The translations under genes were made by a program, and so were the position numbers. From contig NZ_NFHE01000019.1 of NCBI RefSeq assembly GCF_002161235.1, positions 1 to 52,046 of the forward strand: a stretch of DNA of 52,046 bases, in the 5' to 3' direction. Below are positions 44,505 to 51,972 of the stretch, piece by piece (position 1 is the stretch's first letter; every line of letters starts with the position of its first letter). The DNA is from Pseudoflavonifractor sp. An85. GTDB lineage: Bacteria; Bacillota; Clostridia; Oscillospirales; Oscillospiraceae. A model generated the notes under the pieces. The model had not been told where the DNA came from. It made no database searches and saw only the letters and a program-made list of their open reading frames with translations.

Positions 44505-45872
44505 TTATTTCTTGGTCAGGCGCAGAATGTACATGCCGTCGTGCCAAGTGTCCATGTAGATGTAGCCGCGGTCGTCCACCACACAGTCCTCAGTGGTGGC
44601 GATCATGGGGCCGGGGACCGGCACGTCAAAGAGCAGCTTCTCGGGGTTGGGGGGAATGAAGTAGGCCTCCTCCTTGATGTAGTAGGGGTCGGAGACGTCA
44701 AACACCCGCATACCAGCGTGGAAGTAGCAGCAGTAAATCCGGTTGGGGTTGTCCTCCAGCCAGGCCTTACCCATGGGCTCATGGATGTTGTGGGGGCCGA
44801 AGGGGCCGGGAGCGCCGATGCCGCAGTCATTGAAGTTGGGATAGGGGAAATCCTCCGGCACTTCGGGATAGGGGAACTCCGCCACCAGAGTGGGATCGGC
44901 AGGGTCGGACACGTCGATCATGTGCAGGTTGTTCATGGGCTGAGCACCCTTGTGAACACCGTTGAGAATCTTTTCCTTGGTGAAGAAGGGGAAGCGTTCG
45001 CCTTCGTTGGTGAGTACAGCGAAGTTGCGGCCGGTCAGGCGCATGTAGGTGTGGCATTGAGCGCCGTCGAACTTGCCGGCGAAGGGAGGCTGCACCATGA
45101 GCTGAGAGATGAGCTTGGGACGGGTGGGGGCGGAGATATCCAGGATGATACCGCCGCCGCCGAAGTAGCCCATATACAGCTCATTGGGCCGTTCAGGGTT
45201 GATGTTGCAGGCGTGGTACATGCCCCAGAACTTCTCTGCGTCATGGCCCACGGCGTAGGTGCCCTCCACCATGCCGTCCTTAAACTGCTTGGGCAGCCAC
45301 CAGCGGCCAGCCTCCACGGGATTGCGGGGGTCAGAGATGTCCAGAATGCGGACGATGAAGCCTACAAAGCCCGGGCACTCGGCGGGCATGTACACGTACT
45401 TGCCGCCGTTGTAGGCAAAGCGATGCACGCCCATGCCGTTGGGCACGCCGGTGTCCCAGTGGGACAGCAGCTCGGGGTGCAGGGGGTCCTTCTTCAGGTC
45501 ATAGATCTGCAACCCGCCCAGGGCAGGGTCGCCGGGTTTGATGCCATGGAGGAAGGGCACGCCACCGCCCAGGGCCAGAATGAGCAGGCCGTCGGCCACT
45601 TGCACCTTGGGGGTGGACTGGGCGAAGTACACATTGGGGTCGCTGACGTACACGATGCCCACCACCTCGGGATGGGTGGGGTCGGTGACATCCACGATGT
45701 TCACACCGTTGCCCTTGAAGGAGCCGCAGTACATGTAGTACTTGCCCTCGTCGGTTTTATATAGGGCCATCTGAAAGGCGTTGATGCCGTTGAGGTCGCT
45801 GAAACCCACGACCTCCATGTTCTTGATGTAGCCCTGGTTGTGCTCACTTTTGGCGTAGAAGGGAATAGACAT
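44505..45872 (-). CDS. LVIVD-repeat beta-propeller protein
   Basis: 455 aa, no signal peptide, so cytoplasmic unlike many LVIVD proteins. Blades repeat the pattern V-D-V-T/S-D-P-x-x-P (NIVDVTDPTHPEVV, RILDISDPRNPVEA, MIDVSDPADPTLVA, RVFDVSDPYYIKEE). Several conserved His/Asp-rich stretches (GVHRFAYNG, CHTYMRLTG, GPHNIHEP, DTWHDGMYI) on a propeller scaffold could hold a metal or substrate. Very strong RBS GAAGGAGG. It lies 18 bp after the flavin reductase gene, so it is translated with it; I suggest an enzyme or binding role in flavonoid handling but cannot show it. Confidence 0.85.
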   Translation of the reverse strand: MSIPFYAKSEHNQGYIKNMEVVGFSDLNGINAFQMALYKTDEGKYYMYCGSFKGNGVNIVDVTDPTHPEVVGIVYVSDPNVYFAQSTPKVQVADGLLILALGGGVPFLHGIKPGDPALGGLQIYDLKKDPLHPELLSHWDTGVPNGMGVHRFAYNGGKYVYMPAECPGFVGFIVRILDISDPRNPVEAGRWWLPKQFKDGMVEGTYAVGHDAEKFWGMYHACNINPERPNELYMGYFGGGGIILDISAPTRPKLISQLMVQPPFAGKFDGAQCHTYMRLTGRNFAVLTNEGERFPFFTKEKILNGVHKGAQPMNNLHMIDVSDPADPTLVAEFPYPEVPEDFPYPNFNDCGIGAPGPFGPHNIHEPMGKAWLEDNPNRIYCCYFHAGMRVFDVSDPYYIKEEAYFIPPNPEKLLFDVPVPGPMIATTEDCVVDDRGYIYMDTWHDGMYILRLTKK

Positions 45873-45890
45873 AAGAGAAACCTCCTTCTC

Positions 45891-46859
45891 TTAGCAGTTG
45901 GGTTTGGAAGACTGGATGAAATCGCGGTAACGGGCCTTGCGGGCCTTGGCCTCATCACTCTGCATGATACCCCGGTTTTCGGCCTCGTTGCGCTGGATGT
46001 CGTCGCCGTGGATGAACTTGCCGGGGATGGAGTCATGGGCGTGGGGAATCCACTTCTCATGGTCAAATTCAAAGACATACTTGCCGTCCACGTTCTTCAT
46101 CTCGCCCTCAATGCCGCACAGGCAGCATACAGCGGTACCGTCCTCCTGGAGGTAGAAGTTGTTGCTGTGGCAGTGGGGGCACACACCAGCAGGACCCTTG
46201 TAGTCCTCGTTGTAAATGCCGTGGCCGGGGACGAAGGTGCCGTCCTCGATCTTCTTGGCGGCGTTGGCCACGTCCACACCCATCTGGTGGGCCTTGGCCA
46301 CGGCCTCATCGTTCATGATGATGCTCAGGGACCAGGGGAAGCACTGGTTGTCGATGACGGTCCACTTGGGCGTCAGGGCGTTGGTGGCAAAGTCGCACTG
46401 GATGCGGGTAGCCCAGTCGGAGCCGCCGATGCCCATGAAGGTGACCACTTTCTCCTGGAGATAGCGGGGGTCAATGGCCACGCCACCCTTCTCTTCAGCG
46501 ATCTTGGAGGCGATCATCAGGTTGCCGCGGTCCAGACGGGGGCCAAAGCGGTCCATGATGGTGTGGAAGATGCCGGGGGCGCACTTCTCGAAGATGGGAG
46601 CGGCCCACACGATGCCGTCAGCCTCCAGCATCTTGTCAATGACCCACTGGAGGTCATCCTTGATGACGCAGGCGTTGCCGCGGCCGTTGAACAGGCCCAC
46701 GACGCAGGCCTTACAGCCGGTGCAGTGCTTGATGTTCAGCTGGGTGACGTTGATGAACTCCACCTCAGCGCCGCACTCCTTGGCGCCCATCAGGGCCTCC
46801 TTGCACATGCAGTCGTTGCTTCCGTTGGGAGTACCTGCGGACAGACCTAAAATTTTTAT
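45891..46859 (-). CDS. Iron-sulfur flavoprotein, candidate flavone/flavonol reductase
   Basis: Flavodoxin-fold NAD(P)H-dependent FMN protein of the Isf type, 322 aa. Phosphate-binding loop SAGTPNGSN at residues 7-15, Cys motif C46-x2-C49-x2-C52-x11-C64 for an Fe-S cluster, and a C-terminal zinc ribbon (CPHC ... CCLC). Next to chalcone isomerase in a gut Clostridium, it is a natural candidate for the FMN ene-reductase that reduces the C2-C3 double bond of flavones and flavonols; that is inference. Start: the conserved N terminus IKILGLSAG has no ATG, GTG or TTG in frame after the upstream stop. ATA 46859 (or ATC 46862), 10 or 7 nt after AAAGGA, fits family alignments, whereas ATG 46808 would cut off the FMN loop. 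Confidence 0.82.
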   Translation of the reverse strand: MKILGLSAGTPNGSNDCMCKEALMGAKECGAEVEFINVTQLNIKHCTGCKACVVGLFNGRGNACVIKDDLQWVIDKMLEADGIVWAAPIFEKCAPGIFHTIMDRFGPRLDRGNLMIASKIAEEKGGVAIDPRYLQEKVVTFMGIGGSDWATRIQCDFATNALTPKWTVIDNQCFPWSLSIIMNDEAVAKAHQMGVDVANAAKKIEDGTFVPGHGIYNEDYKGPAGVCPHCHSNNFYLQEDGTAVCCLCGIEGEMKNVDGKYVFEFDHEKWIPHAHDSIPGKFIHGDDIQRNEAENRGIMQSDEAKARKARYRDFIQSSKPNC

Positions 46860-46900
46860 GATTGAATCTTCCTTTCCTGTTTCGAATTATGTCAATGAAC

Positions 46901-47530
46901 TTAGCGCATGGTGATGTAACCCCGATATTGGGTCAGGTTATCGCTGGAGACCATGTCCGAGAGGAACATGCCCACGATGTTGTAGTTGGATTTGAGAAAG
47001 GAAAACTGGGGCTCCTGTGCCCAATCGGGGGCCTCCATGTTCTGGGTGCCCTCAACCGCAGCGGTGTACCACTCCTCGGGGCCCTCAAACCACATCTCCA
47101 CCAACCGGTGGAAGGAGCAACCCACCACATCGTGGTAGATCTTGCTGGAGACGAAGCGGTTGACCTCAGGGCGGTTCTGAAAGTAGGGGACGAACACCTC
47201 GTGGAACCACTTCTCGCCGGTTTTCTCACAGGGCCACCGCAGCACAAACTGCCAACGGTAGTTGGGGCCGTCGTCAATGGTGCGGCCTTTGCCCTTGTAA
47301 TCTTCCGCCCAGTTGATGGGAACGTGGGCAAAGACGAAAGGCGGGCAGCCATTGTCTCCTCCGGAGGCACGGTGGGTGTCTCCGTCCATATTGGCCTCGT
47401 GGGACAGGTCGGTGCCATTGTCGGGAATCATGCCCTGCCAGCGCAGCACCTCCACAGGCATGCGCTCGGTAAAGGCATTGACGCTCATCTCCGGGGTCAT
47501 CTCATTGACCATCCAGTAATGTTCCGTCAT
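46901..47530 (-). CDS. Chalcone isomerase, C-terminal part (frameshifted)
   Basis: 209-aa frame starting at ATG 47530, which overlaps the stop of the preceding fragment (ATGA). It matches, from memory, the body of the Eubacterium ramulus chalcone isomerase: TEHYWMV, WQGMIP, KGKGRTIDDG-NYR, EMWFE, PSWAQ-like PDWAQ, FLKSNYNIV and the terminal YRGYITMR. That enzyme interconverts chalcones and flavanones in anaerobic flavonoid breakdown. The frame is open upstream through GERFGTRRMQ, which continues the N-terminal fragment if one base is added to a C6 run. This points to one gene split by a single-base frameshift. Confidence 0.85.
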   Translation of the reverse strand: MTEHYWMVNEMTPEMSVNAFTERMPVEVLRWQGMIPDNGTDLSHEANMDGDTHRASGGDNGCPPFVFAHVPINWAEDYKGKGRTIDDGPNYRWQFVLRWPCEKTGEKWFHEVFVPYFQNRPEVNRFVSSKIYHDVVGCSFHRLVEMWFEGPEEWYTAAVEGTQNMEAPDWAQEPQFSFLKSNYNIVGMFLSDMVSSDNLTQYRGYITMR

Positions 47531-47733
47531 TTGCATCCTACGGGTGCCAAAGCGTTCTCCCTGAGGGGGGTGGGCAAAGCATTGTAGAAGGCGTATTTGG
47601 TACAATAAGGGCCAAATTTGCTGATGCTGTCAGGGATATGCACGGAATAAAGCCATCTCTGCAGCTTGTGACGGTACTCTTCCCGCACACAGTCTGCATA
47701 GATGACGCTGCGCATGGGGCGATACTCAAACAT
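47527..47733 (-). CDS. Chalcone isomerase, N-terminal part (frameshifted)
   Basis: 68-aa frame behind an excellent AGGAGGT ribosome-binding site at ATG 47733. It reads EYRPMRSVIYADC ... LYSVHIPDSISKFGPYCTKYAFYNALPTP, closely like the start of E. ramulus chalcone isomerase. His32 in VHIPD corresponds to the catalytic His33 of that enzyme. After the C6 run (G6 at 47565-47570 on the plus strand) the reading departs from the family and stops at 47527. With seven Cs the gene would encode about 277 aa, the family length. First gene of the operon. Confidence 0.82.
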   Translation of the reverse strand: MFEYRPMRSVIYADCVREEYRHKLQRWLYSVHIPDSISKFGPYCTKYAFYNALPTPLRENALAPVGCK

Positions 47734-47764
47734 GGGGCAGACCTCCTGAAAATAGCATAGATTC

Positions 47765-47789
47765 ACAACAATATTGAAATAATTGTTGT
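47765..47789. promoter_or_regulatory. Operator-like dyad in the divergent lysR/chalcone isomerase region
   Basis: ACAACAAT-N9-ATTGTTGT, perfect 8-bp arms. On the minus strand it lies just upstream of TATGCT (47754-47759), the best -10 candidate for the operon, and covers its poor -35 region. That is a usual place for a LysR-type activator site. A second palindrome, ACTTGCAAGT, lies near 47862-47871. Confidence 0.55.
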
Positions 47790-47874
47790 TTGTTCTGTGG
47801 ATAATGTATCAAAAACTCGCCAAGATGGAAGCACATGTTGGTGCCAAGATTGCAATCACAACTTGCAAGTGCGA

Positions 47875-47903
47875 TTGACGAAATGGTGGAAAGGGGGTAT
47901 AAT
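47875..47903 (+). promoter_or_regulatory. Sigma-A promoter of the lysR gene
   Basis: TTGACG, 17-bp spacer, perfect TATAAT; 25 bp from -10 to the GTG start. Confidence 0.8.
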
Positions 47904-47927
47904 GACCTTCAAAAGGAGGGGAAACTG

Positions 47928-48803
47928 GTGGATGTACGAAAAATCGAGTATTTCTTGGAAGTGGCAGAGACACTGAATTACTCTCGGGCGGCGGAGCGGC
48001 TGCACATCTCCCATCAGGCCTTGTCCAAGCAGATCCAGCAGTTGGAACAGGAGCTGGGGGCCAAACTGTTGGAGCGCTCCACCACTCGGGTTACCTTGAC
48101 CCCGGCGGGGGAGAAGGTGCGAGAGGTGTTCACTCCGTTGCTGCAAGCACTGCGCTATGGATATACTGAGGTGCAGGAATACATCCAACAGAAGGACGGA
48201 CGGCTGCGGGTGGGGTATTTCAACGGACTATCCTTTACCCGCATGGTGGCTCCCGCCATTTCTTGTCTGGAGGAAGCGTCTCCCCATCTGCGGGTGGAGC
48301 TGCTGGCCACCGACGTGCATAAGGTGCAGAAGATGTTGGAACAGGACAATTTGGATCTGGCCATTTTCCCGGTATTCTCTGGACACCACTGGAAAAACTT
48401 CACCTGTATTCCTCTGTATGTCAGCCCCTTGTATATCATTGTCTCCGAGCGTCATCCCTGGTATCACAAAGAGGAGATCACCAAAGAGGACATTGCCCAA
48501 GAGCAGCTGCTGATTTACCGGGACCGTAGTCCCATCAAGGCCCAGGAGTTGATGCCTCAGGTTCGAGCTGCCAAGCGGCTCCCCGTGGATAATTTTGATA
48601 CATATATGGGAATTTTGCGCCGAGGTGAGGCGTTTGGATTGGTGGGTGACACGTACAGCCGACGGGAAGGCGAGTATCGCATGTTTGAGCTGCCCAAGGG
48701 CTGCCGGGGGCAGTCGTGCATCGTTGCGGCCTATCACCATCAGCATCCTCTGCGGCGATTGATGGGAAGTTTGAAGAAACTCAGTACCGTGCCAATGAAA
48801 TAA
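47928..48803 (+). CDS. LysR-family transcriptional regulator
   Basis: 291 aa. N-terminal winged HTH (KIEYFLEVAETLNYSRAAERLHISHQALSKQIQQLE) and a C-terminal periplasmic-binding-like effector domain beginning about residue 90 (GRLRVGYFNGL). GTG start at 47928 after AAGGAGGGG; the frame continues upstream but across the promoter. Divergent from the chalcone isomerase operon with about 190 bp between start codons, so it probably controls that operon in response to a flavonoid or a breakdown product. Effector unknown. Confidence 0.92.
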   Translation: MDVRKIEYFLEVAETLNYSRAAERLHISHQALSKQIQQLEQELGAKLLERSTTRVTLTPAGEKVREVFTPLLQALRYGYTEVQEYIQQKDGRLRVGYFNGLSFTRMVAPAISCLEEASPHLRVELLATDVHKVQKMLEQDNLDLAIFPVFSGHHWKNFTCIPLYVSPLYIIVSERHPWYHKEEITKEDIAQEQLLIYRDRSPIKAQELMPQVRAAKRLPVDNFDTYMGILRRGEAFGLVGDTYSRREGEYRMFELPKGCRGQSCIVAAYHHQHPLRRLMGSLKKLSTVPMK

Positions 48804-48806
48804 AAA

Positions 48807-48847
48807 ACGCCGGAGGGGTGGGAACCGAGTTCCCGCCCCTCCGGCGT
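48807..48847. terminator. Bidirectional terminator between lysR and the MATE gene
   Basis: A long stem, ACGCCGGAGGGG-GGGAAC paired with GTTCCC-CCCCTCCGGCGT, broken by one T/G position and with a 3-nt loop. A6 precedes it (T6 on the minus strand). Confidence 0.85.
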
Positions 48848-48859
48848 TGCGGAGTGTGG

Positions 48860-50257
48860 TTAGGATTTTTCTTTTTCAAATTGGACCACGGTCACGTCGT
48901 GAATCCACTGGGCGCTGAGGAAGCGGCGCAGGCCGAAGATGCATTTGATGATGTTCTCACTCATCATGGACAGATACACCCACAAAATGCCCAGCTCCAG
49001 CACCAGACCGCACAGAGCAGCCAGGGGGATGGCGGCCAGCCACAGGGGGGACAGGTCAATGAGGGTGGCCATGCGCACGTCACCGCCTCCGCGCAGCACA
49101 CCTACGATGTTGGTGGTGTCAAAGGAGCGCAGAGGCATAAAGCAGAACACGATGGTGAGCATCATGGTGCAGATGTCCCCAGCCTGGGGGGACAGATGGA
49201 ACAGGGGGTAGAGATAGGGGGCTATGATAAAGTAGAGGATGAGCAGGAACACGCCGCCGGACACCAGACCGAAGGCAAAGGCCAGCACATCCAGCAATGC
49301 ACCCAGACTGAACACCCGGTCCGTGCGTCCGGAACCGATCTCTTGCCCCACCAAAATGGCGGCGGTGCCGCCGATGGCAAACACGCCCACGGTGCACAGG
49401 TTGGTGATGTTGCCCGCAATGGCGTAGGCGGCCAGAATCTCCTTGGAACCGTCCATGTGGCCCATAATGGTGGGGAACAGGGAAGTGCCCAGGCCCCAGA
49501 AGGTCTCGTTGCACATCACGGGGGTGGAGAAGCGGATGAACCGCCGGGTCATCTCCAGGCCGGGGCGGAAGAAGATGGCGGGCTGGATACGGAAGCCCTT
49601 ATCCCGGATGGCCCACACCACGGCGATGGTGCAGGAGAGAATACGGGCCAGCAAGGTGGCCAGAGCGGCGCCCTCTTCTGCCATGCGGGGAGCGCCCAGG
49701 TTGCCGAAGATGAACACCCAGTTGAGGAAGGTGTTGCCCAGCATGGACACGGCCAGGATATACATGCCCCGGTTGGGCTTGCCCATGGCACGGTGGGCCC
49801 CGATATACACCTGCACAAAGCTGTCAAAGAAGTAGGACCAGCCCACAATGCGGGCGTAGCGGGCGGCGGTGGCGATGACCTCCGGGTCGTTGCCGAACAG
49901 GCGCATGAAGGGTTGGGTGGCAAAGCCCATGATGAGGGCAAACACTAGGGTGATGGCCCCGGCCACATACATGCCGATACCCATGACTCGGTTGATGGAG
50001 GCATAGTCTCCCTTGCCCCGGTACTGGCTGATGAGCACCGCCGAGCCGCTTTGGATGCCGAACATCATCAGCTGTACCACAAACACCGGGATGTTGGCCA
50101 GGGTGACGCCCGCCAGAGGGCCCTCACCCAAGGTGCCCACCATGAAGGTGTCCACCAGTCCCAGGGAGTTGGTGATCAGGTTTTGAATGAGAATGGGGAG
50201 AGCCAAGGCGACCAGGTGGCGATAGAAGCCCGGCTCCCGTCGGAAAAAGGAACGCAT
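48860..50257 (-). CDS. MATE family efflux transporter
   Basis: 465 aa, 12 membrane helices in two similar halves, typical of cation-driven multidrug/toxin exporters (NSLGLVDTFMVGTLGEGPLAGV near the start, GFATQPFMRLFGNDPEV, second-half IAGNITNLCTVGVFAIGGTAAILVGQ). ATG 50257 follows GGAGAGG. It lies 25 bp downstream of the cysteine desulfurase gene and is likely cotranscribed. Substrate unknown; drugs or flavonoid products are possible. Confidence 0.92.
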   Translation of the reverse strand: MRSFFRREPGFYRHLVALALPILIQNLITNSLGLVDTFMVGTLGEGPLAGVTLANIPVFVVQLMMFGIQSGSAVLISQYRGKGDYASINRVMGIGMYVAGAITLVFALIMGFATQPFMRLFGNDPEVIATAARYARIVGWSYFFDSFVQVYIGAHRAMGKPNRGMYILAVSMLGNTFLNWVFIFGNLGAPRMAEEGAALATLLARILSCTIAVVWAIRDKGFRIQPAIFFRPGLEMTRRFIRFSTPVMCNETFWGLGTSLFPTIMGHMDGSKEILAAYAIAGNITNLCTVGVFAIGGTAAILVGQEIGSGRTDRVFSLGALLDVLAFAFGLVSGGVFLLILYFIIAPYLYPLFHLSPQAGDICTMMLTIVFCFMPLRSFDTTNIVGVLRGGGDVRMATLIDLSPLWLAAIPLAALCGLVLELGILWVYLSMMSENIIKCIFGLRRFLSAQWIHDVTVVQFEKEKS

Positions 50258-50282
50258 GATAGACCTCTCCAAAATCGTCAGA

Positions 50283-51419
50283 TTAAGACAGTGTGGTAAA
50301 CAGGGTGGTGGCCGCCTCTTTCAAAGCTTCCACCAGTTGGTCCGCCTCCTCTTGGGTGGAGGCAGGGGAGAAGGACAGGCGCAGGGTCCCGTCCAGCCAG
50401 GGCTTGGGCAGCCCCAGAGCGGCGAAGACGTGGCTGGGCTTGCCCTTGTGGCAGGCTGAGCCGGAGGAGATACAGATGCCCGCGTCTCCCAGCACACGCA
50501 CCACTACCTCACTTTTGTACCCGGGCAGGGTGACGGCGCAGATATGGGGCGCGTCTCCCTGGGCGATGATCTCCAGCTGGGGAATGGCTTTCTTCAGATT
50601 TTCCAGCGTGTAAGCTTTGATGGCGGCGGTACGCTGTAACCGATCAGCCTGGGCCATGGTAGCCTGACAGGCGGCGGCAAACCCGGCAATCTGAGTGGTG
50701 GCCTCCGTGCCTGAGCGCATGCCATTTTCCTGTCCACCGCCGGTGATGTAGGGGGTGAGACGCACACCCTTTTTCACCATCAGAGCGCCGATGCCCTTGG
50801 TGGCGCCGATTTTATGGCCGCTGACGGAGACAAAATCCGCCCCCAGGGACGCCATGGTGAAGGGCACTTTCAAAAAGCCTTGGACGGCGTCGCAGTGGAA
50901 CAGAATGGTTTTGTCAAAGGCTTTCACCAGCTTTACGCACTGAGCAACAGGAAGGATGGAACCCACCTCGTTGTTTACCAGCATCATGGACACCAGGGCG
51001 GTGTCCGGGCGCAGGGCGGCGGCCAGATCCTGAGGGTTGATGTGCCCTTCCCGGTCGGGCTTGAGGTAGGTCACCTCGTAGCCCTGGCGCTCCAGATCCC
51101 GGCAGGTCTCCAGCACGGCGGCGTGCTCAATGGCGGTGGTGATGATGTGTTTGCCCCTCCGGCGGTTCAGTTCCACCCCTCGGCGAATGGCCCAGTTGTT
51201 GCCCTCGGTACCGCAGGAGGTGAAATACACCTCTTGGGGCGTGCAGCCCAGAGCCCGGGCCACGGTCTCCCGGGCGGTTTTCACCCCTTGGGCAGCTTCC
51301 CGGCCCAGGGGATAGCGGGAGGAGGGGTTGCCAAAGTGGGACAGAGCCTCCACCACAGCCTCCTTGGCCTGGGAACAGACGGGAGTGGTGGCGGCATAAT
51401 CGAAGTAAATCAAGGACAT
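50283..51419 (-). CDS. Cysteine desulfurase (NifS/IscS family)
   Basis: PLP enzyme that takes sulfur from cysteine as a persulfide for Fe-S clusters or tRNA thiolation. 378 aa: YFDYAATTP start, IEHAAVLE, PLP Lys203 in SGHKIGATKG, GGGQENGMRSGTEA, and catalytic Cys323 in SSGSACHKGKPS. The extended Cys loop resembles the NifS-like group. No iscU or thiI is adjacent, so the sulfur acceptor is not indicated. Own promoter. Confidence 0.95.
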   Translation of the reverse strand: MSLIYFDYAATTPVCSQAKEAVVEALSHFGNPSSRYPLGREAAQGVKTARETVARALGCTPQEVYFTSCGTEGNNWAIRRGVELNRRRGKHIITTAIEHAAVLETCRDLERQGYEVTYLKPDREGHINPQDLAAALRPDTALVSMMLVNNEVGSILPVAQCVKLVKAFDKTILFHCDAVQGFLKVPFTMASLGADFVSVSGHKIGATKGIGALMVKKGVRLTPYITGGGQENGMRSGTEATTQIAGFAAACQATMAQADRLQRTAAIKAYTLENLKKAIPQLEIIAQGDAPHICAVTLPGYKSEVVVRVLGDAGICISSGSACHKGKPSHVFAALGLPKPWLDGTLRLSFSPASTQEEADQLVEALKEAATTLFTTLS

Positions 51420-51473
51420 AGCAGCAAAACCTTCTTACTACATTATTATAATATTCGCAAACGAGCAGATAAC

Positions 51474-51502
51474 ATTCTACTGATGGACAAGGAAAATGTC
51501 AA
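51474..51502 (-). promoter_or_regulatory. Sigma-A promoter of the cysteine desulfurase operon
   Basis: On the minus strand, TTGACA, 17-bp spacer and TAGAAT, about 55 bp upstream of the start. Confidence 0.75.
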
Positions 51503-51558
51503 CACCCCCGTACCAGGAGAATATCAGATGGGGCAGACAGGGTCCGACATGAAATTTC

Positions 51559-51588
51559 TTGACACCTCTGGGGGACGAATGTTATAAT
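51559..51588 (+). promoter_or_regulatory. Sigma-A promoter of the cold-shock gene
   Basis: TTGACA, 18-bp spacer, TATAAT. Gives a leader of about 105 nt. Confidence 0.8.
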
Positions 51589-51619
51589 GACCACGTTGTT
51601 TTGATGTATGAACTGTTGC

Positions 51620-51660
51620 GCCCACCCTTTTCGTACATGAAAGGGGTGGGCTTCTCTTTT
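51620..51660 (+). promoter_or_regulatory. Terminator-like hairpin in the cold-shock gene leader
   Basis: GCCCACCC (51620-51627) pairs with GGGTGGGC (51644-51651), extended inward by TTTTC/GAAAG. CTTCTCTTTT follows. It looks like an attenuator; temperature-dependent folding of csp leaders is known in other bacteria. Confidence 0.5.
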
Positions 51661-51699
51661 GCCTCAAAACCGCAATTTATCATTCAGGAGGAATTCCAC

Positions 51700-51915
51700 A
51701 TGACCGGTATTGTCAAATGGTTCAACGCTGAGAAGGGCTATGGCTTCATCACCCCCGACGACGGCAGCGAGGACGTGTTCGTGCACTTCTCTGCCATCGT
51801 GGCTGAGGGCTACAAGAAGCTGCTGGAGGGCCAGAAGGTCACCTTCGAGACCGAGCCCGATCCCCGCGGCGCCAAGGGCGTGCGCGCTACCAACGTGGTG
51901 GCCGAGGCTGAGTAA
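51700..51915 (+). CDS. Cold-shock protein (CspA family)
   Basis: 71-aa single-strand nucleic-acid chaperone. RNP1 GYGFI and RNP2 VFVHF motifs, with [11 protein letters not shown] at the start, are all present. Very strong AGGAGG ribosome-binding site and highly biased codons, so strongly expressed. A structured leader precedes it and a terminator follows. Confidence 0.96.
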   Translation: MTGIVKWFNAEKGYGFITPDDGSEDVFVHFSAIVAEGYKKLLEGQKVTFETEPDPRGAKGVRATNVVAEAE

Positions 51916-51927
51916 TTTCATCCGCGA

Positions 51928-51972
51928 AAAGGATGTGTCGCAAAACGTAAGTTTTGTGGCACATCCTTTTTT
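51928..51972 (+). terminator. Terminator of the cold-shock gene
   Basis: AAGGATGTG-CGCAAAAC paired with GTTTTG-CACATCCTT, followed by TTTTTT. The remaining 51973-52046 shows no feature. Confidence 0.9.

Noticed and set aside
43974-45764. 596-codon plus-strand frame opposite the flavonoid operon
   Set aside because: Composition typical of an antisense frame; the minus strand genes have strong ribosome-binding sites and family motifs.
43428-48803. Phloretin hydrolase or enoate reductase gene in the flavonoid cluster
   Set aside because: I looked for both because they act after chalcone isomerase; no frame here has their features.
48716-49948. 410-codon plus-strand frame opposite the MATE gene
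   Set aside because: Antisense shadow; starts within the lysR 3' end and has no recognisable domain.
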